A DNA stretch of 64,000 bases from Glebionis coronaria (Eukaryota > Streptophyta > Magnoliopsida > Asterales > Asteraceae): contig CM046875.1 of assembly GCA_025667525.1 (NCBI GenBank), forward strand, positions 438,228,617 through 438,292,616, in the 5' to 3' direction. The notes under the pieces were generated by a model. It did not search any database and had not been told where the DNA came from. It worked only from the letters and a program-made list of their open reading frames with translations. A program made the position numbers and the translations under genes. Shown here in pieces: positions 1 through 11,251 of this stretch. How positions within the stretch are numbered: the stretch's first letter is position 1; each line of letters starts with the position of its first letter.

Positions 1-59
1 TAATATACTAAGTTTTGTTAAAGTTTTCGGTATAAGATTATTTGCTCATTTTCGATATT

Positions 60-600
60 TTAAGGTCTGCTTATTTTGTTGATTAATTTTTAGTTTGCTG
101 AATTGTCTTGAAATTCTGAATTGAGTAGTGATTAGTCATAGGATTCGTAGCTTATTCAGTTTATTTTCTTTCTGCTTATTAGAACTTTTTGGTTGGGCTG
201 CGTTGCTTATTTGGTTTTCAGTTTATGGGGTTTGGGTTGTTTTATCAGCTTATTTAGTTTAGTATAAGTCTAGCTTAATCTTATTTAGGTTTGCTTCATC
301 AGATTATTTGGCTTATGATTTTGTTATTGCTAGTTTGCTTAATTTTCTCTTTTGCTATTCTGCTTTTAGCTTGTGTAGTTTTTTTTATCTCAGCTTATTA
401 CTGCTATTCGTAGCTTATTAGTGATTATAGCTTTTTAGCTTTTTAGTTTATTGCTTTTATCTGCTTAATAGGTTAGTGAATCGGCTTATTTGATTTTATA
501 ATTTGCTTTAATCCTGTTTAAACGATCTAGCTTATGTTGGTTTGTTCATATATGCTTAATAGCTTAGCTTTGATGCTTGTTGGTCTGGTTTATTTGCTGA
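60..600 (+). repeat. Array of GCTTATT/GCTTAAT words
   Basis: About ten GCTTAT and four GCTTAAT words occur at irregular spacing, all on the + strand (for example near 69, 150, 174, 248, 393, 411, 485 and 531). They sit in T-rich sequence without a fixed period, so this is not a simple tandem satellite. The same word in the same sense orientation fills the transcribed part of the other Athila-type LTRs in the window. Confidence 0.65.
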
Positions 601-661
601 GTTACATTGCTGTAGTAATAACAGACATACTTGGTCTGTTAGTTTAAAATCTGTCCAAAAA

Positions 662-748
662 ATTAAATAGCATAATTTCGTCTCTCCAGGGATTCGATCC
701 CTGGACCTCCCGTACAATAGCTAAACGCCCCAACCACTGCTCTAGAAC
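662..748 (-). other. tRNA-like segment, possible SINE head
   Basis: Read on the minus strand it contains TAGAGCAGTGG, close to a pol III A box (TRGCNNAGTGG), then about 35 bases on GGGATCGAATCCC, close to a B box/T arm (GGTTCGANTCC) with flanking bases able to form a longer stem. That layout is typical of tRNA-derived SINE heads. I cannot form a full cloverleaf and see no clear 3' tail, so it is either a decayed SINE inside the LTR or a chance match. Confidence 0.35.
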
Positions 749-1282
749 TCTTTCTTGTGTTCATTTATGCAACATTAATTTAATATAGCTTTTTTTAATC
801 TGGCAGTTTTGTTTAAGTAGTTTAAAATACATTTTTAGTTTAAATTAACTTTTAATTCCGTTTTTTTATTTACTTTTCGAAAATACAAAAGACAAAAAAA
901 ATATATTAAATTTACTTTTATAAATTTTAAATTAGTTTTCATTTTACTTTTATTTAAAAATAGTTTTCTTTTATCTATTTTAAATTTAGTTTAAAATTTC
1001 TTTAGATTTAAACTAAAAAGTTTTTAGTTTGGAATTAATTAGGTGTAAAGTTTAATTTTAAAAATAGTTTTCATTTAAAAGTTTTTATTAGCTTAATTTT
1101 TAAATAAGATTAGTTTTATTTAAATTGTTTTACTAGATTTTAAATTTAAATTGATAAAACACCAAAAATATTATTTACCAAAAACAAATCAAGTCTATCG
1201 TCTAATTGTAAATCAAATTCGAGTCGAATCGAGGAAATACGAACTTAACGAACATTAAAAAGGACTAAAAATCCTAGTTTCA

Positions 1283-1882
1283 GTCACCCCTCTACAGCAT
1301 GACGAGGTCACCCCTCCAGTTATTCATGCAACGTTGTTACAGCACATGACCTATATAAGCTCTGGCAATTAAATTACAGTAAATGCATGTTTTCAGATTT
1401 AACAGATAACAGTTCAGCTTTATTATTTATAAATCAGGCTTTACAGATTATACACAGATTTCCGCTGCAACTTTACTTATCAGTCGTACAGCTCCAGTAT
1501 TTTATCATCTGTTTCATTTTAGTAATTCCCTATCATGCTTTATATCCGTTCACTGAGCGTTATGCTCAGCCGTAGTTCCTTTCATGTTCTAACGGCAGGT
1601 ACACCAGGACGCTTTTAGGATTCTAAGAGCATATGCATTTGGATGGAAGCTATCCAGACTTCTTACTTTATACATTTCTTACATTATTCTGCTTATTTGG
1701 ACATTGTTTAGTCCTTTCATTCAGTATTTTATTTTTCATGTTTTGGGCTTATGTTTGGATTGCCGATGTTTGATTCCGGTATTTCCTTTATGGTCAGTTA
1801 ATGTTTTAGGACATTTACCTTATGCTTTGATGACACGCCATAAATACACGTAACGGTCCACTTATCCAAGTGGGGTGTTACA
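1283..1882 (+). repeat. Left LTR of the Tekay-like element (3' part only)
   Basis: It is nearly identical to 8514-9112. It starts abruptly next to the CA end of the Athila-type LTR, and the missing ~2.2 kb would lie left of that insertion, outside the window. It ends in TTACA four bases before the PBS. Confidence 0.85.
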
Positions 1883-1886
1883 ATTA

Positions 1887-1898
1887 TGGTATCAGAGC
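1887..1898 (+). other. Primer binding site, initiator tRNA-Met type
   Basis: TGGTATCAGAGC lies four bases after the LTR end. This is the standard plant initiator-tRNA-Met complement used by many Ty3/gypsy and Ty1/copia elements. Confidence 0.9.
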
Positions 1899-2120
1899 GC
1901 AAGGTTCGATCTGTAGGCTCTAAAACTTGACCTGTGACTAGTGGGTAGTCACCAGGAACTTCCCAGATTTTTGGCGTTGTTATCTTTCATGTTTCTCATG
2001 CATTTATCAGTCGGTTTTCTTCATTTATCAGTCAGTTTTCTTAAAGTTTTGACTAAGTAAAAGGTTGGTACATAACTAGCCATATTTAGTCGCATGTGCT
2101 TTTTAGCGAATTTTCGTTTT

Positions 2121-2495
2121 GGTGAGCTGACCATAGGCGTTCACCCTTGTCGTTCAGATTTTGTATAGATGAACTGATCATAGGCGTTCATCCTTACTCA
2201 TGACATATTTACGTTTTCAGTCAAATATTACTTGGTGAACCAGCCATAAGAGTTCACCATTGTTCAAGTCAAATTTCATGATTTTCAATCAAAGGTTGTT
2301 TTTGTGAACCGATTCATAGTTGTTCACCTTTGCTCATATCATGACATTTATGAAATTTTGACAAGTATGGATTGGACTACTGCCATCCATATTTAGTCCC
2401 AGATTGTAAATTCTATACATGACAGTTCTCATGAAATTTTGACAAGTATGGATCGAACCAGAATCGCCCATACTTAGTCACATGCTTCCTACTAT
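2121..2495 (+). repeat. Degenerate hairpin-forming repeats in the leader
   Basis: Four successive ~60-base units carry the pattern GGTGAAC...CATAGGCGTTCACC, in which the ends of each unit are complementary. Two further units carry AAGTATGGATNG...CCATACTTAGTC with the same self-complementary design. They sit just after the PBS, where retroelement packaging signals often lie; a packaging role is inference only. Confidence 0.55.
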
Positions 2496-2919
2496 GAATA
2501 CTGTGAATTAAACCATAACTATCCACATCAGTTGATGTTAAACCTCAGTTGATTATTCTTCTATGTTCTTTGTATCAGTCAAGTCTGTACTCTCAAGTGG
2601 ATGTCTTTTTCATGCTGATCAAGTTCATGTCTCCTTATGAGGATTACGTTTTCAGCAAGGTGATGATGTTTTCATGCTAAGATACAGAAGAATTACAGTA
2701 AAATCCTATTTCATGATAAATCATGTTCTGGTCTTTAACAACCATGTCTTTATACTAAATGTTGATGAAACTCCGTTTAGTCATACTTTTAGCCTCTATA
2801 CAACCACCATTAAGTCTACGCAGAAATTATCAGCCTATCATGTTAATCATTTCAGTTTAGTTTACTACCGTTTAAATCAATTTATTTCTTTGATAATGTC
2901 AGACAAGCGACACCAGTAT

Positions 2920-3115
2920 CAATCATCCCATAAAATTTCCACCAGCTCCATGTACAGTATTCCATATGTACCCCATGTATAGTGTCTCAGTTATACTCCA
3001 TGTACAGTATTTCATGTGTACTTCACGTACAGTGTCTCAAATATGCTTCATGTGCAGTATTCATTTTATACTTCATGTATAGTAGTCCAGGTGTACTCCA
3101 GGTACCCTACTCAAT
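2920..3115 (+). repeat. Degenerate tandem repeats with a TGTACAGTATT core
   Basis: A unit of roughly 28-40 bases built on CATGTACAGTATTCCATATG recurs about five times with substitutions (CATGTATAGTGTCTCAG, CACGTACAGTGTCTCAA and so on). There is no coding meaning that I can see. It lies in the decayed gag region of the Tekay-like element. Confidence 0.5.
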
Positions 3116-4315
3116 GGATATTGCTAATCGATCCTCAATCATCTCAGGCGTTTTCACTTGTCGCTATTCTACCAGATGTTGATGATGCTCGTGAGTTGAA
3201 GATTTTACCAGATACTGATGTTGCTAACATTTTGAAGACCTCACAAATGCTGATGCTGCTGATACTTTGGAGATTTCATAAGTTGCTGATGCTGTTTATA
3301 CTATGAAGACTCTGTAAAACAGGGACGAAAACTATAAATTTGAAATTTTGACAAAAATAAATTTCAACCATCAGACACTATCATTCCATTCCATGCTTTA
3401 CCTTCTGAGCTTGATGTCACACTTCACTCGGCTAAACTTTCATTCAGAAAAGTGGGAACCGGAACCCAGCCGGCCACTCAGCAGAATAGTTACATGAATC
3501 ATGGTCATGATAATGACCATCATAAATTGACAGACAAAGCAGTAGTGACAACCACCATGCATATAGTTAATCAGTCAGTAAACATCAAAACTCCGGAACG
3601 GACGTGAACAGAAATACAGAGGTCAGCAGTCTAATCGGTCCGCCAATCCTAGCAGTTAGCAAAATTTTTCAGCTTGTTCAGATTCATCTACTAAAACACG
3701 TGCCAAGACATCAGCCAAGACATAGGTCTCATGTATCATTTCGGAAGACACATATCAGGACACCAGTCATGGTACACGTCATATGAATATCTTCTCAGAG
3801 TATGAGTCAGAACTCATAACTCCGTATGTTTGCTAAATCAGGCTCTCAGAAATTCAGGGTACCCTCCTAGGGTGTATACCCATCCTTGTATGTCACGCAT
3901 AAATCAGACCATAAAAAAAATCAGTTACCACCACGGGAGTATTGCCAAGTTAACATGCAGTGTTCGTTCTGTGAGGTTACAGACGAACACATTTAGCGAG
4001 ATCTACTACGTTTACTATTATTCCTATGTCAGCTTTATTCTAAATCAGGTAGTTACCTACCTCTCAGCCAGAAAGGACTCAACCATATCACCATATTTAA
4101 TAAAGTTTTATTTTCAGTTAACGACGAGATTCGTCTTACTAACTCCTGATTTGTTCATTTTATTTCTTCCAGAGGTATTAATATAAATTGTTTCAGCTTT
4201 ACAAGCACGTGAATTATTATCTTTAAGCTGCGAAGACTTCTGATCACCATTCATGATGCGACTTCTAAAATTCTTTAAATTCTTTAAATTCATGATCAAC
4301 AGAATATCCTAAAGT
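3116..4315 (+). other. Decayed gag/protease region, nothing intact
   Basis: This stretch between the leader repeats and the RT remnant should hold gag and protease. I see only weak echoes, such as a PPRVYT-like string near 3860, and no zinc knuckle or protease triad I would defend. No other feature is visible. Confidence 0.4.
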
Positions 4316-4690
4316 TTCCAAATGTGATTCCAGAAGATTTTCCAGAAATTCCTTCCTAACCACGAGACATAATTTAACATCGAGCTTGTCTCAAGAACAG
4401 ACCCTATTTTCAAAACTCTTTATTGCAGTGTTTCAGCTGAGTTAAAAGAACTGCAGCATTTGCTGCAAGAATTATCGGAACAAGGCTTTATTCGCCCTAG
4501 CGCACCACCAGAAGGTGTACCGTTCCTATCTATCAGACAGAAGGCTGGTAACATGAGATCATATATCGACCACCGGAAAACTTACCGGATCACCGTTTTA
4601 TCGACATTCATTCCACGTATAGAAATTTTATTTGATCTGCTACGATATCTTAAATATTTTCCAGAACAATTCGCAACCGTGACACCAGTA
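4316..4690 (+). pseudogene. Reverse transcriptase remnant (Ty3/gypsy, chromovirus-like)
   Basis: From about 4316 the translation resembles the segment leading into RT (IPEDFPEIP), then, from about 4440, the conserved RT entry ELKELQHLLQELSEQGFIRP followed by a decayed counterpart of the SPW, VKKKDG, CIDYR and PRID blocks (here VPFLSIRQKAGN, SYIDHR and FIPRIEILFDLL). The catalytic YxDD block is not found. Stops interrupt the upstream part, and the piece covers only about the first third of a normal RT domain. In a live element it would copy the RNA into cDNA inside a cytoplasmic particle; here it is clearly dead. The identification as Ty3/gypsy RT is solid; the finer lineage is inferred. Confidence 0.8.
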
Positions 4691-6171
4691 GTGGTGAGAG
4701 AAGCACTTGATGTTTTCCAGACTGCTGTTGCACATATTGCAGTCTCTCTAAAAATTTTGATTTTATACTTCTGAGCTCCCTAATGCTCCAGCTATGTTAT
4801 GAAATTTATGAATAAAATTTTTCCATGACTAGTCAACCAGATTTCCACCAAAATGTCCCATAATCAGGCAGAATTTTGATAGAAGCAGTATCACACAATT
4901 ATGCAGCTATGTTCATATCTAGATGCCTGACATACCGCGTGTTCAAGATAGAACGTCGTGATGTTAGTGAATTACTACAATCCTTAGAAATTTCTGAACA
5001 GAAATGAGAAGAAATTTCATGAAATCATTATCAGTTACCACAGACTCAGAAAAAGTATGATACTATCAAAGTCATCGTCATCCATGTGATCAACCTACGC
5101 GTTTTCTTTCATCTGAAAGGATTACACAGTAGCAGATCTACAGGAAGTTCAACAATAAATCTTAAGATTTCAAGGTATTCCATCGACCATCATACCAGAC
5201 AAAATTCATGTTCAAGATCACGTGTACGTTCGCGTTCACTTTACGTTTACGTTCACTTTCACAGTTGTGTCTCACGCTCGCATTTTGATATGATTTCAGT
5301 CCATATTTGTGCTAATCTCATGATTTAAATTCACATTCGCATTATTTAAATTGTTCACGTTCAGGTTCGTGTTCCATCTCACGATACACGTTTCACATCT
5401 TATTACTGAATACGGTTACAGGCAGCTTGAGAAACCAGACCCAAGTTTAGCACAACTTTTCCATACCCAGGAAGACGTTTCACGTCTCAGGTCGTATCGT
5501 TTGGGATTCTTTCCTCAGTCAGCATACGTTCATGATATGTTCTAATATCACGTCCACAGTATGTTTCACGTATTACATTCATGATATACTTCATGCCCAG
5601 TATTCCTCTTATAATTGCGAGCCACGTTCACAACTGCTCATGTAGCACGTTCACAATTGTTCACGAAGTTCGTCCCAATATGTCTTCAATATTGTTGCTC
5701 AGAGATATAAATGTTATCTTTTCAGGTTATTGTACGTATCGTTCCATGTATCCTACATGTTATATCTTTTTCATTCGATCAGATTCAGAAATCCATCTCT
5801 AGTATGGAACCAGAAACTATTCAGGATTTTTAGGACAGGGTCACTAAGATCAAGAGTGTTCATTATGTCAAGATCTTTGAAGGAACCGTTCTGAGCAGGA
5901 AGCCACTTGGAACGGAGGAGTCCATCTGGACCTCTCATCCTTTTCCTTCCATAAGTCGGTTATGTTCTTTCAGTTATGTTACGTTCCATGTCCCCTTCAG
6001 CCATGTCACATTCCATGTTCACTTCAGTCATGTCACGTTATGCCCTTTTAGCAGCAATATGTTCTAAATCAAGGACGAATGGACCTTCAGCTTATATGTC
6101 TTTCAGCTTTCAGGTCCTTTCAGTCTATGTGTCTTTAAGCTTATATAAACCTCATCAGCTTAAATTACTTG
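4691..6171 (+). pseudogene. Decayed RNase H/integrase region
   Basis: Most of this stretch is unreadable. Near 5165-5205 the translation FQGIPSTIIPDK resembles the integrase core step around the second catalytic aspartate. Near 5810-5945, DRVTKIKSVHYVKIFEGT...GTEESIW resembles the C-terminal integrase/chromodomain-like tail of Tekay-type elements (a VKVLW...EATWE pattern). The RNase H domain is not recognisable, and the RT-to-PPT distance is shorter than usual, so deletions are likely. GTTCACGTTCAC-like low-complexity runs occur around 5225-5370. The order RT, IN, tail, PPT supports one collapsed pol gene. Confidence 0.5.
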
Positions 6172-6345
6172 TAATTCGGGAACGAATTTTCTTTTTAGAG
6201 AGGTAGAATTGTAAAACCGCAACATAATCGCATCTCTAATTCGAGGACGAATTTTATTTTTTAGAGGGGAAGAATAGTAAAACCCGTATAATCCGTTTCA
6301 ATTTCGCAACCGAGATTTTCTTTTTAGAGGACAGAGTTGTAAAAC
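6172..6345 (+). repeat. Three tandem copies of a PPT plus LTR-start motif
   Basis: A ~63-65 base unit occurs three times: TTCGGGAACGAATTTTC... GAGAGGTAGAATTGTAAAACC near 6175-6217, TTCGAGGACGAATTTT... GAGGGGAAGAATAGTAAAACCC near 6240-6285, and TTCGCAACCGAGATTTTC... GAGGACAGAGTTGTAAAACCC near 6303-6347. Each has a purine-rich tract followed by TGTAAAACC-like LTR-start sequence. Only one should be the working PPT; the third gives the last TG start (6338). Confidence 0.6.
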
Positions 6346-9112
6346 CCGACAATTTGTTTTTAAATCTCAAGAGTTTTTAAGGGAATATTTATTTATCTTT
6401 CGACAAGTAGTATACTTATATGTGATTATTATAAAACATATGTGACATTAGCTTAATATATATTTAAATAAATGAGACACCATAATTTCAAATAAATGTT
6501 TGATCAATATTAGATCAGTTGAAACTTCGTTGTAAAGATGCGTATGTTTCGATGATTTGTTTCACATGTAAACCGACATTCTAGCCTTGATTGGTTATTT
6601 GCTCTTCCTAATCATGGTTAATAATAAATTAAATCTTCATTCTTTAAATTTCAATATACGCATCATTAAGAGTTTCTACAACCGTACAAATATGACATGT
6701 ATAACGAAAATAAAAAGCGTGTTTTATTAATGTTTTGTCAAAACAGTTTCGTCTTCATCCTGACTTATTATTCATGGTGATGGTGATGTTTTACCCATGA
6801 ACTATACTTATTCTTTCAATATAAAATGTTATCAGCCCAAACCTAGCCAAGAACTCTAATGGGAGGGAATATGGCATAATCTATACCTCATGTGACGTTA
6901 TGCCTTGTTCAAATTTCTTATCATCTGCTCATGTTCGACGGAGCTCTCATCTGTCGTCATGTTGGCGTCCCAAAATCATCCGTAAGCGCTTGGAGTCGTG
7001 TTTCTGATTGGTGGTTAACATCATGTTCGAAAAGGGGTCTGCTTATATTTGTGTCGATCGCATGTCGTGGAAGTCTGTTATTTAATTGGTCTGAGTTGAT
7101 GTTCGTGCCCGTGTTCATAGCACCTCACATTTATATTGGATATCGAGGTTCATGACAGGGAGTACAATAGCGTTGAGTTACTGATTGTGTTCTCCATCGC
7201 ATGAGTCGAATCTAGTGTCATGTGTGTTCGGGTCAGACTATGGGTCTCGATCGGTACTCGTTCATTTTTGAGGTAAAACTCTAAACTATCAATTTGTTAC
7301 ATAAACGATTACTAGTGATAAGTATTTGCAAACTACATACGATAATAGAACCATAGTACTTCGAAGCTTCCATTAATCAAGAAGGATAATCGTTTTAATA
7401 AACTTTGAATTCAACATGATTTTAAAAGATATGAAATCATGTAGCACGTGAATACTACTACTGTTAATTTAACATGGTCCTTTCATATGATCACAAGACA
7501 ATATGAATTAATTTAAGGTAGAATGTAGCACGTGAGTACTATCACTGTGTAATAGATATGAATTTTTTACATAAATGTAGTCACTTATAGAAACAATGTC
7601 GGTTAGTTACTAAAGTTAATATTGATATAATTAAAATGAGCTAAATTGATTTAGACTTATTATAATTTGCGTGTTAAGTAGATTAAATTAATAGTGACTT
7701 AATATTTCATGACTTATAAGAATTAGTTTATTTAATATACTTATTAAACCATGACTTATATAAATTAACTTATTCGATGAACAAGGTAAATTACTTATGT
7801 ATATTAAACGAGCTAGTTACTATATATGGAAACCTGTTATTTTTAGAAAGTTACTTATTATAATAATACAAGTATAAGAACACAAGAATACATAAAATAC
7901 ATTAATCATAAATATTAGAACACTCAGATCTATCAGTTTATACACATACAATATATCAAGAATAAAATAAATCAAACGAGAAACTTTAAAGATCAGTAAA
8001 ATAAACGGATATCAGTTAACTTATTCGCGTCCTTTATTATTGTAGCTTCCGTGAAGCCGAGTAGAGTTCGTTCAGTTACCTTCAGTCAATTACTTGACAA
8101 GAGGTACGGATTTTCCGTCCTTTCAGTAAGGACTTCCTTTCTATGCATGATTAGGATTCCCCATCTTCAGCCAAATGTTTTTCCCCAATATATGTTTAAG
8201 CTTATCAGTAATCATGTTAATAACTAAATAAATTGCCTGAGCATTATATACAAGCATGATTAGTTTATGTACTAGTTACGGAGGTACCGTAACCACGGCA
8301 CTAGAGGCACCGGTGTCGTGACTCACATACAGGAGAGTGATATCCTGCATCGTCCCACTCAGCTCAGCTTGGCCATTTTATCAGTATTATTAGTGGGGCG
8401 TATGGATGCATCCTAGGCTTATAAGTGTTATAAGTTATCAGGGTGAATGTGGTGTGTGCTCTACATCCTTCACATTGGAGCTGATCCCTCCACCCAGCAC
8501 AGTTATTTAGAGGTCACCCCTCTACAGCATGACGAGGTCACCCCTCCAGTTATTCATGCAACGTTGTTACAACACATGACCTATATAAGCTCTGGCAATT
8601 AAATTACAGTAAATGCATGTTTTCAGATTTAACAGATAACAGTTCAGCTTTATTATTTATAAATCAGGCTTTACAGATTATACACAGATTTCTGCTGCAA
8701 CTTTACTTATCAGTCGTACAGCTCCAGTATTTTATCATCTGTTTCATTTTAGTAATTCCCTATCATGCTTTATATCCGTTCACTGAGCGTTATGCTCAGC
8801 CGTAGTTCCTTTCATGTTCTAACGGCAGGTACACCAGGACGCTTTTGGGATTCTAAGAGCATATGCATTTGGATGGAAGCTATCCAGAATTCTTACTTTA
8901 TACATTTCTTAAATTATTCTGCTTATTTGGACATTGTTTAGTCCTTTCAATCAATATTTTATTTTTCATGTTTTGGGCTTATGTTTGGATTGCCGATGTT
9001 TGATTCCGGTATTTCCTTTATGGTCAGTTAATGTTTTAGGACATTTACCTTATGCTTTGATGACACGCCATAAATACACGTAACGGTCCACTTATCCAAG
9101 TGGGGTGTTACA
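6338..9112 (+). repeat. Right LTR of the Tekay-like element
   Basis: It begins TGTAAAACCC after the last PPT-like tract and ends GGGGTGTTACA, giving near-inverted TG...CA ends and ~2.8 kb. The last 599 bases match the left LTR. The start could equally be 6210 or 6275, because the PPT/LTR-start motif is repeated and the left LTR lacks this part. No gene is seen inside. Confidence 0.7.
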
Positions 9113-11240
9113 GAAGGTCTTTGCAAATTAAGGGTGAAAGACTTAGGTGTTTGGTGTCTTCTTTCTTCCTTTTGGTGTATTGTTGTTTTGGTGGTTCTTA
9201 GTGGTGATCATCATCATCATCATTCTTCCATAATCTTCATTAGTAAGTCATATTCAATGTTGTGTTCTTCTATGTGTCACCATGGTCTTGTTTTTATTTT
9301 TATCCTAAAAGATGTATTAAGAACATATAATTACTTAATGGGTAATTAGGGTTTTGATTCAATTAACTAACTGAGTTTTATGTTTATGAAACCCTAAGTA
9401 TATTTAATGGTGTTTAAATATTGTTTAACAAGGATTAGAAGCCCTGGGTTGGTTTCGATAGGTAAAATCATTAGAGTTTTATTGATGTTTGAGCAGTCTA
9501 GAAAATTAGTCATATTAAAACGGGCATAACTTGAGTTTAACAAAATGTTTTGGGTGTTTCTTGAGCCTAAAATTATGTACTATGAGTCTATTTTCCAAAA
9601 CAGGTCTCTTTTTATTTTAAGAGGCAAATTACGATTAATACTTTTTACAAGATAAAGTGTAAGAACTAGTTTTTTATTCTTAAATATTCAGTTGTAGTGT
9701 AGCATTTTTAATTCATAATCTATAAGGTTTTAGATAATTATCTTTGATTATGATAGTTTCCATATGTTTAGACATACTTACTATTAATTTCGTGATTTTT
9801 GGAGATGTCGAAGTAGGGTAAATGGTCTCAAACATTCTATAAGTTCTGCCGAATTAGATTCTGGGCTAGTTTTGAAAACATGGGCTCAGGGATGGGTTAA
9901 TTTTTGTTTAGTCTTAAGCCCTTTTACAGTAGCCTATTAGACTCATGGGAACCTCTAAGAGTTTTCATATAATTTATGGGCTCTTTTTGGTTGAGTTTAA
10001 AAGCAGTGTAAGTTACCTAAAGTATAATGTAAAATCAGAAATATGGAAACATTTGATTTAAGTAGGGCCACCTACCTAATTATGGCAAATTAAGTAATGA
10101 GGGTCTATTTAGGGTAAGTAATTTGTAAAACATGTTTTTGTAGATCCGGTGACGCGTGTCTAATTCCTCTTTCATTTGTGTTCAGGTTCCGTAAGCGCTT
10201 TCGCTAAGGTACATATATTCTGTCCTTGTAGTAAGGACATCTCTTTGACTTCTTTTTAGTTTGCTTTATCATTTGACTTTCGTATGATGATTAATTCAAT
10301 ATGCTCATGAATTGACTTATATTCGTATGCAATTTGATTCGATATTCCTTTTGTGATTCTATTTGAATTTTGTTGCTTCCATAAATAAACTATTTTCCTT
10401 TGCCCCAACTATTTGTAACTAGTCATGGAGATACCATAACCACATCATTGATGCACCAATGACGTGACACTATCTTTGGCGGTGTGAGTGGTCTGACGTT
10501 CATTTCATGTGCATATTTATTATGCTTATAAGTGTTTGTGCGCTAGTCATCGAGCCAGTGTCCGCATATGACTTTGTATTTCATGGGGCGTATGGATGCA
10601 TCCTAGGTACTGTGTTTTGTTTTGTTTAGTGATTGGTGTATGTGGGCAATATACCCTATTTCACTTTGGTACATAAGAAGTAGCTACCTCTGTAGATTTG
10701 GGAGAAGCATACAATTGCATGTGATATATTTTTGGCAGAATCATACGACTGCATGTGATATATTTGTTAGGGCTATTCTTGTATCATGTTTATCTATTAT
10801 GTGTGCTCATGGGCATTCCTTGATATGTTGTTTTTATCCTTTGATATATCTTACTCCTTCACTCCTTTTTACTCCATATGAATTTTGATTCGCAAGATTT
10901 TGTTATGTCTCTTGTTCCTTTTACTAACATTATATTGTATATCTGTTCACTAAGCGTTAGCTCAGCCACATTTTCTTTTTCTGCGGCAGGTGTTAAGTGA
11001 GAAGCTGGGAAGTGAGAGTATGGGATTAGAGCATACCTTAGAGTCACCCGTGTGTCTTAATAAATGTTTTGAAGACCTTTATTTTTTGAAGTTTTGCATT
11101 TAGACCTTATGTTTTAGAATTTTACAATTTTGGAGAGTTGTTTTGATTTGGTTTGATATTTTAATAATTAAAGACTCTAGCTTGCATTTTTAATATATGT
11201 TTTTATGATATGACCCCATAATGTGATATATGTCTCTTTA
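9113..11240 (+). mobile_element. Older, diverged LTR remnant related to the Tekay-like LTR
   Basis: Several blocks recall the right LTR in the same order and strand: AAGCGCTTTCGCTAAGG with GTCCTTGTAGTAAGGAC (10190-10235), GGAGATACCATAACCAC (10427), GGGGCGTATGGATGCATCC (10585) and CGTTAGCTCAGCCAC...GGCAGGTG (10957-10993). A block at 9520-9580 (GGGCATAACTTGAG...AAAATTATGTAC) also resembles 56080-56140. No clear TG/CA ends, PBS or PPT are visible, so this is a solo or truncated relic. No gene is seen in it. Confidence 0.6.
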
Positions 11241-11251
11241 TCGGAGTGATG

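Larger units (their letters stand above)
1..1282 (+). mobile_element. 3' portion of an Athila-type LTR, running off the window
   Basis: The last ~100 bases (GAAATACGAACTTAACG... to the CA at 1281-1282) match the sense-strand 3' end of the Athila LTR at 14145-17998 in order and wording (GAAACGAACTTACAC...). Upstream lies the same kind of T-rich tract, and before that a dense run of GCTTATT words, also found in the sense strand of the 14-18 kb LTR. The fragment ends in CA exactly where homology to the Tekay-like LTR begins, which suggests insertion into that LTR. The rest of this element would lie to the left of the window. Assignment is by eye; the element's own 5' LTR and coding part are not visible. 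Confidence 0.6.
1283..9112 (+). mobile_element. Decayed Tekay/Del-like Ty3/gypsy retrotransposon
   Basis: Two copies of one ~600 bp sequence (1283-1882 and 8514-9112) end in GGGGTGTTACA. The left copy is followed by a tRNA-Met type PBS. The ~4.4 kb internal part holds recognisable but broken reverse transcriptase and integrase remnants in the expected order, then purine-rich PPT motifs and the long right LTR. The two 600 bp LTR segments differ at about seven places by eye, so the insertion is fairly recent, yet the coding part is full of stops. The element was therefore probably copied in trans or already defective. Lineage is inferred from the RT wording, the PBS and the LTR ends. Confidence 0.75.

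Noticed and set aside
1387..1575. 62-codon ORF present in both Tekay-like LTRs (also 8617-8805)
   Set aside because: Lies within LTR sequence with no recognisable product; duplicate presence is due to the LTR repeat.
2121..3115. CRISPR-like array
   Set aside because: Repeats are degenerate, self-complementary and without unique spacers of constant size; the setting is a plant retroelement leader.
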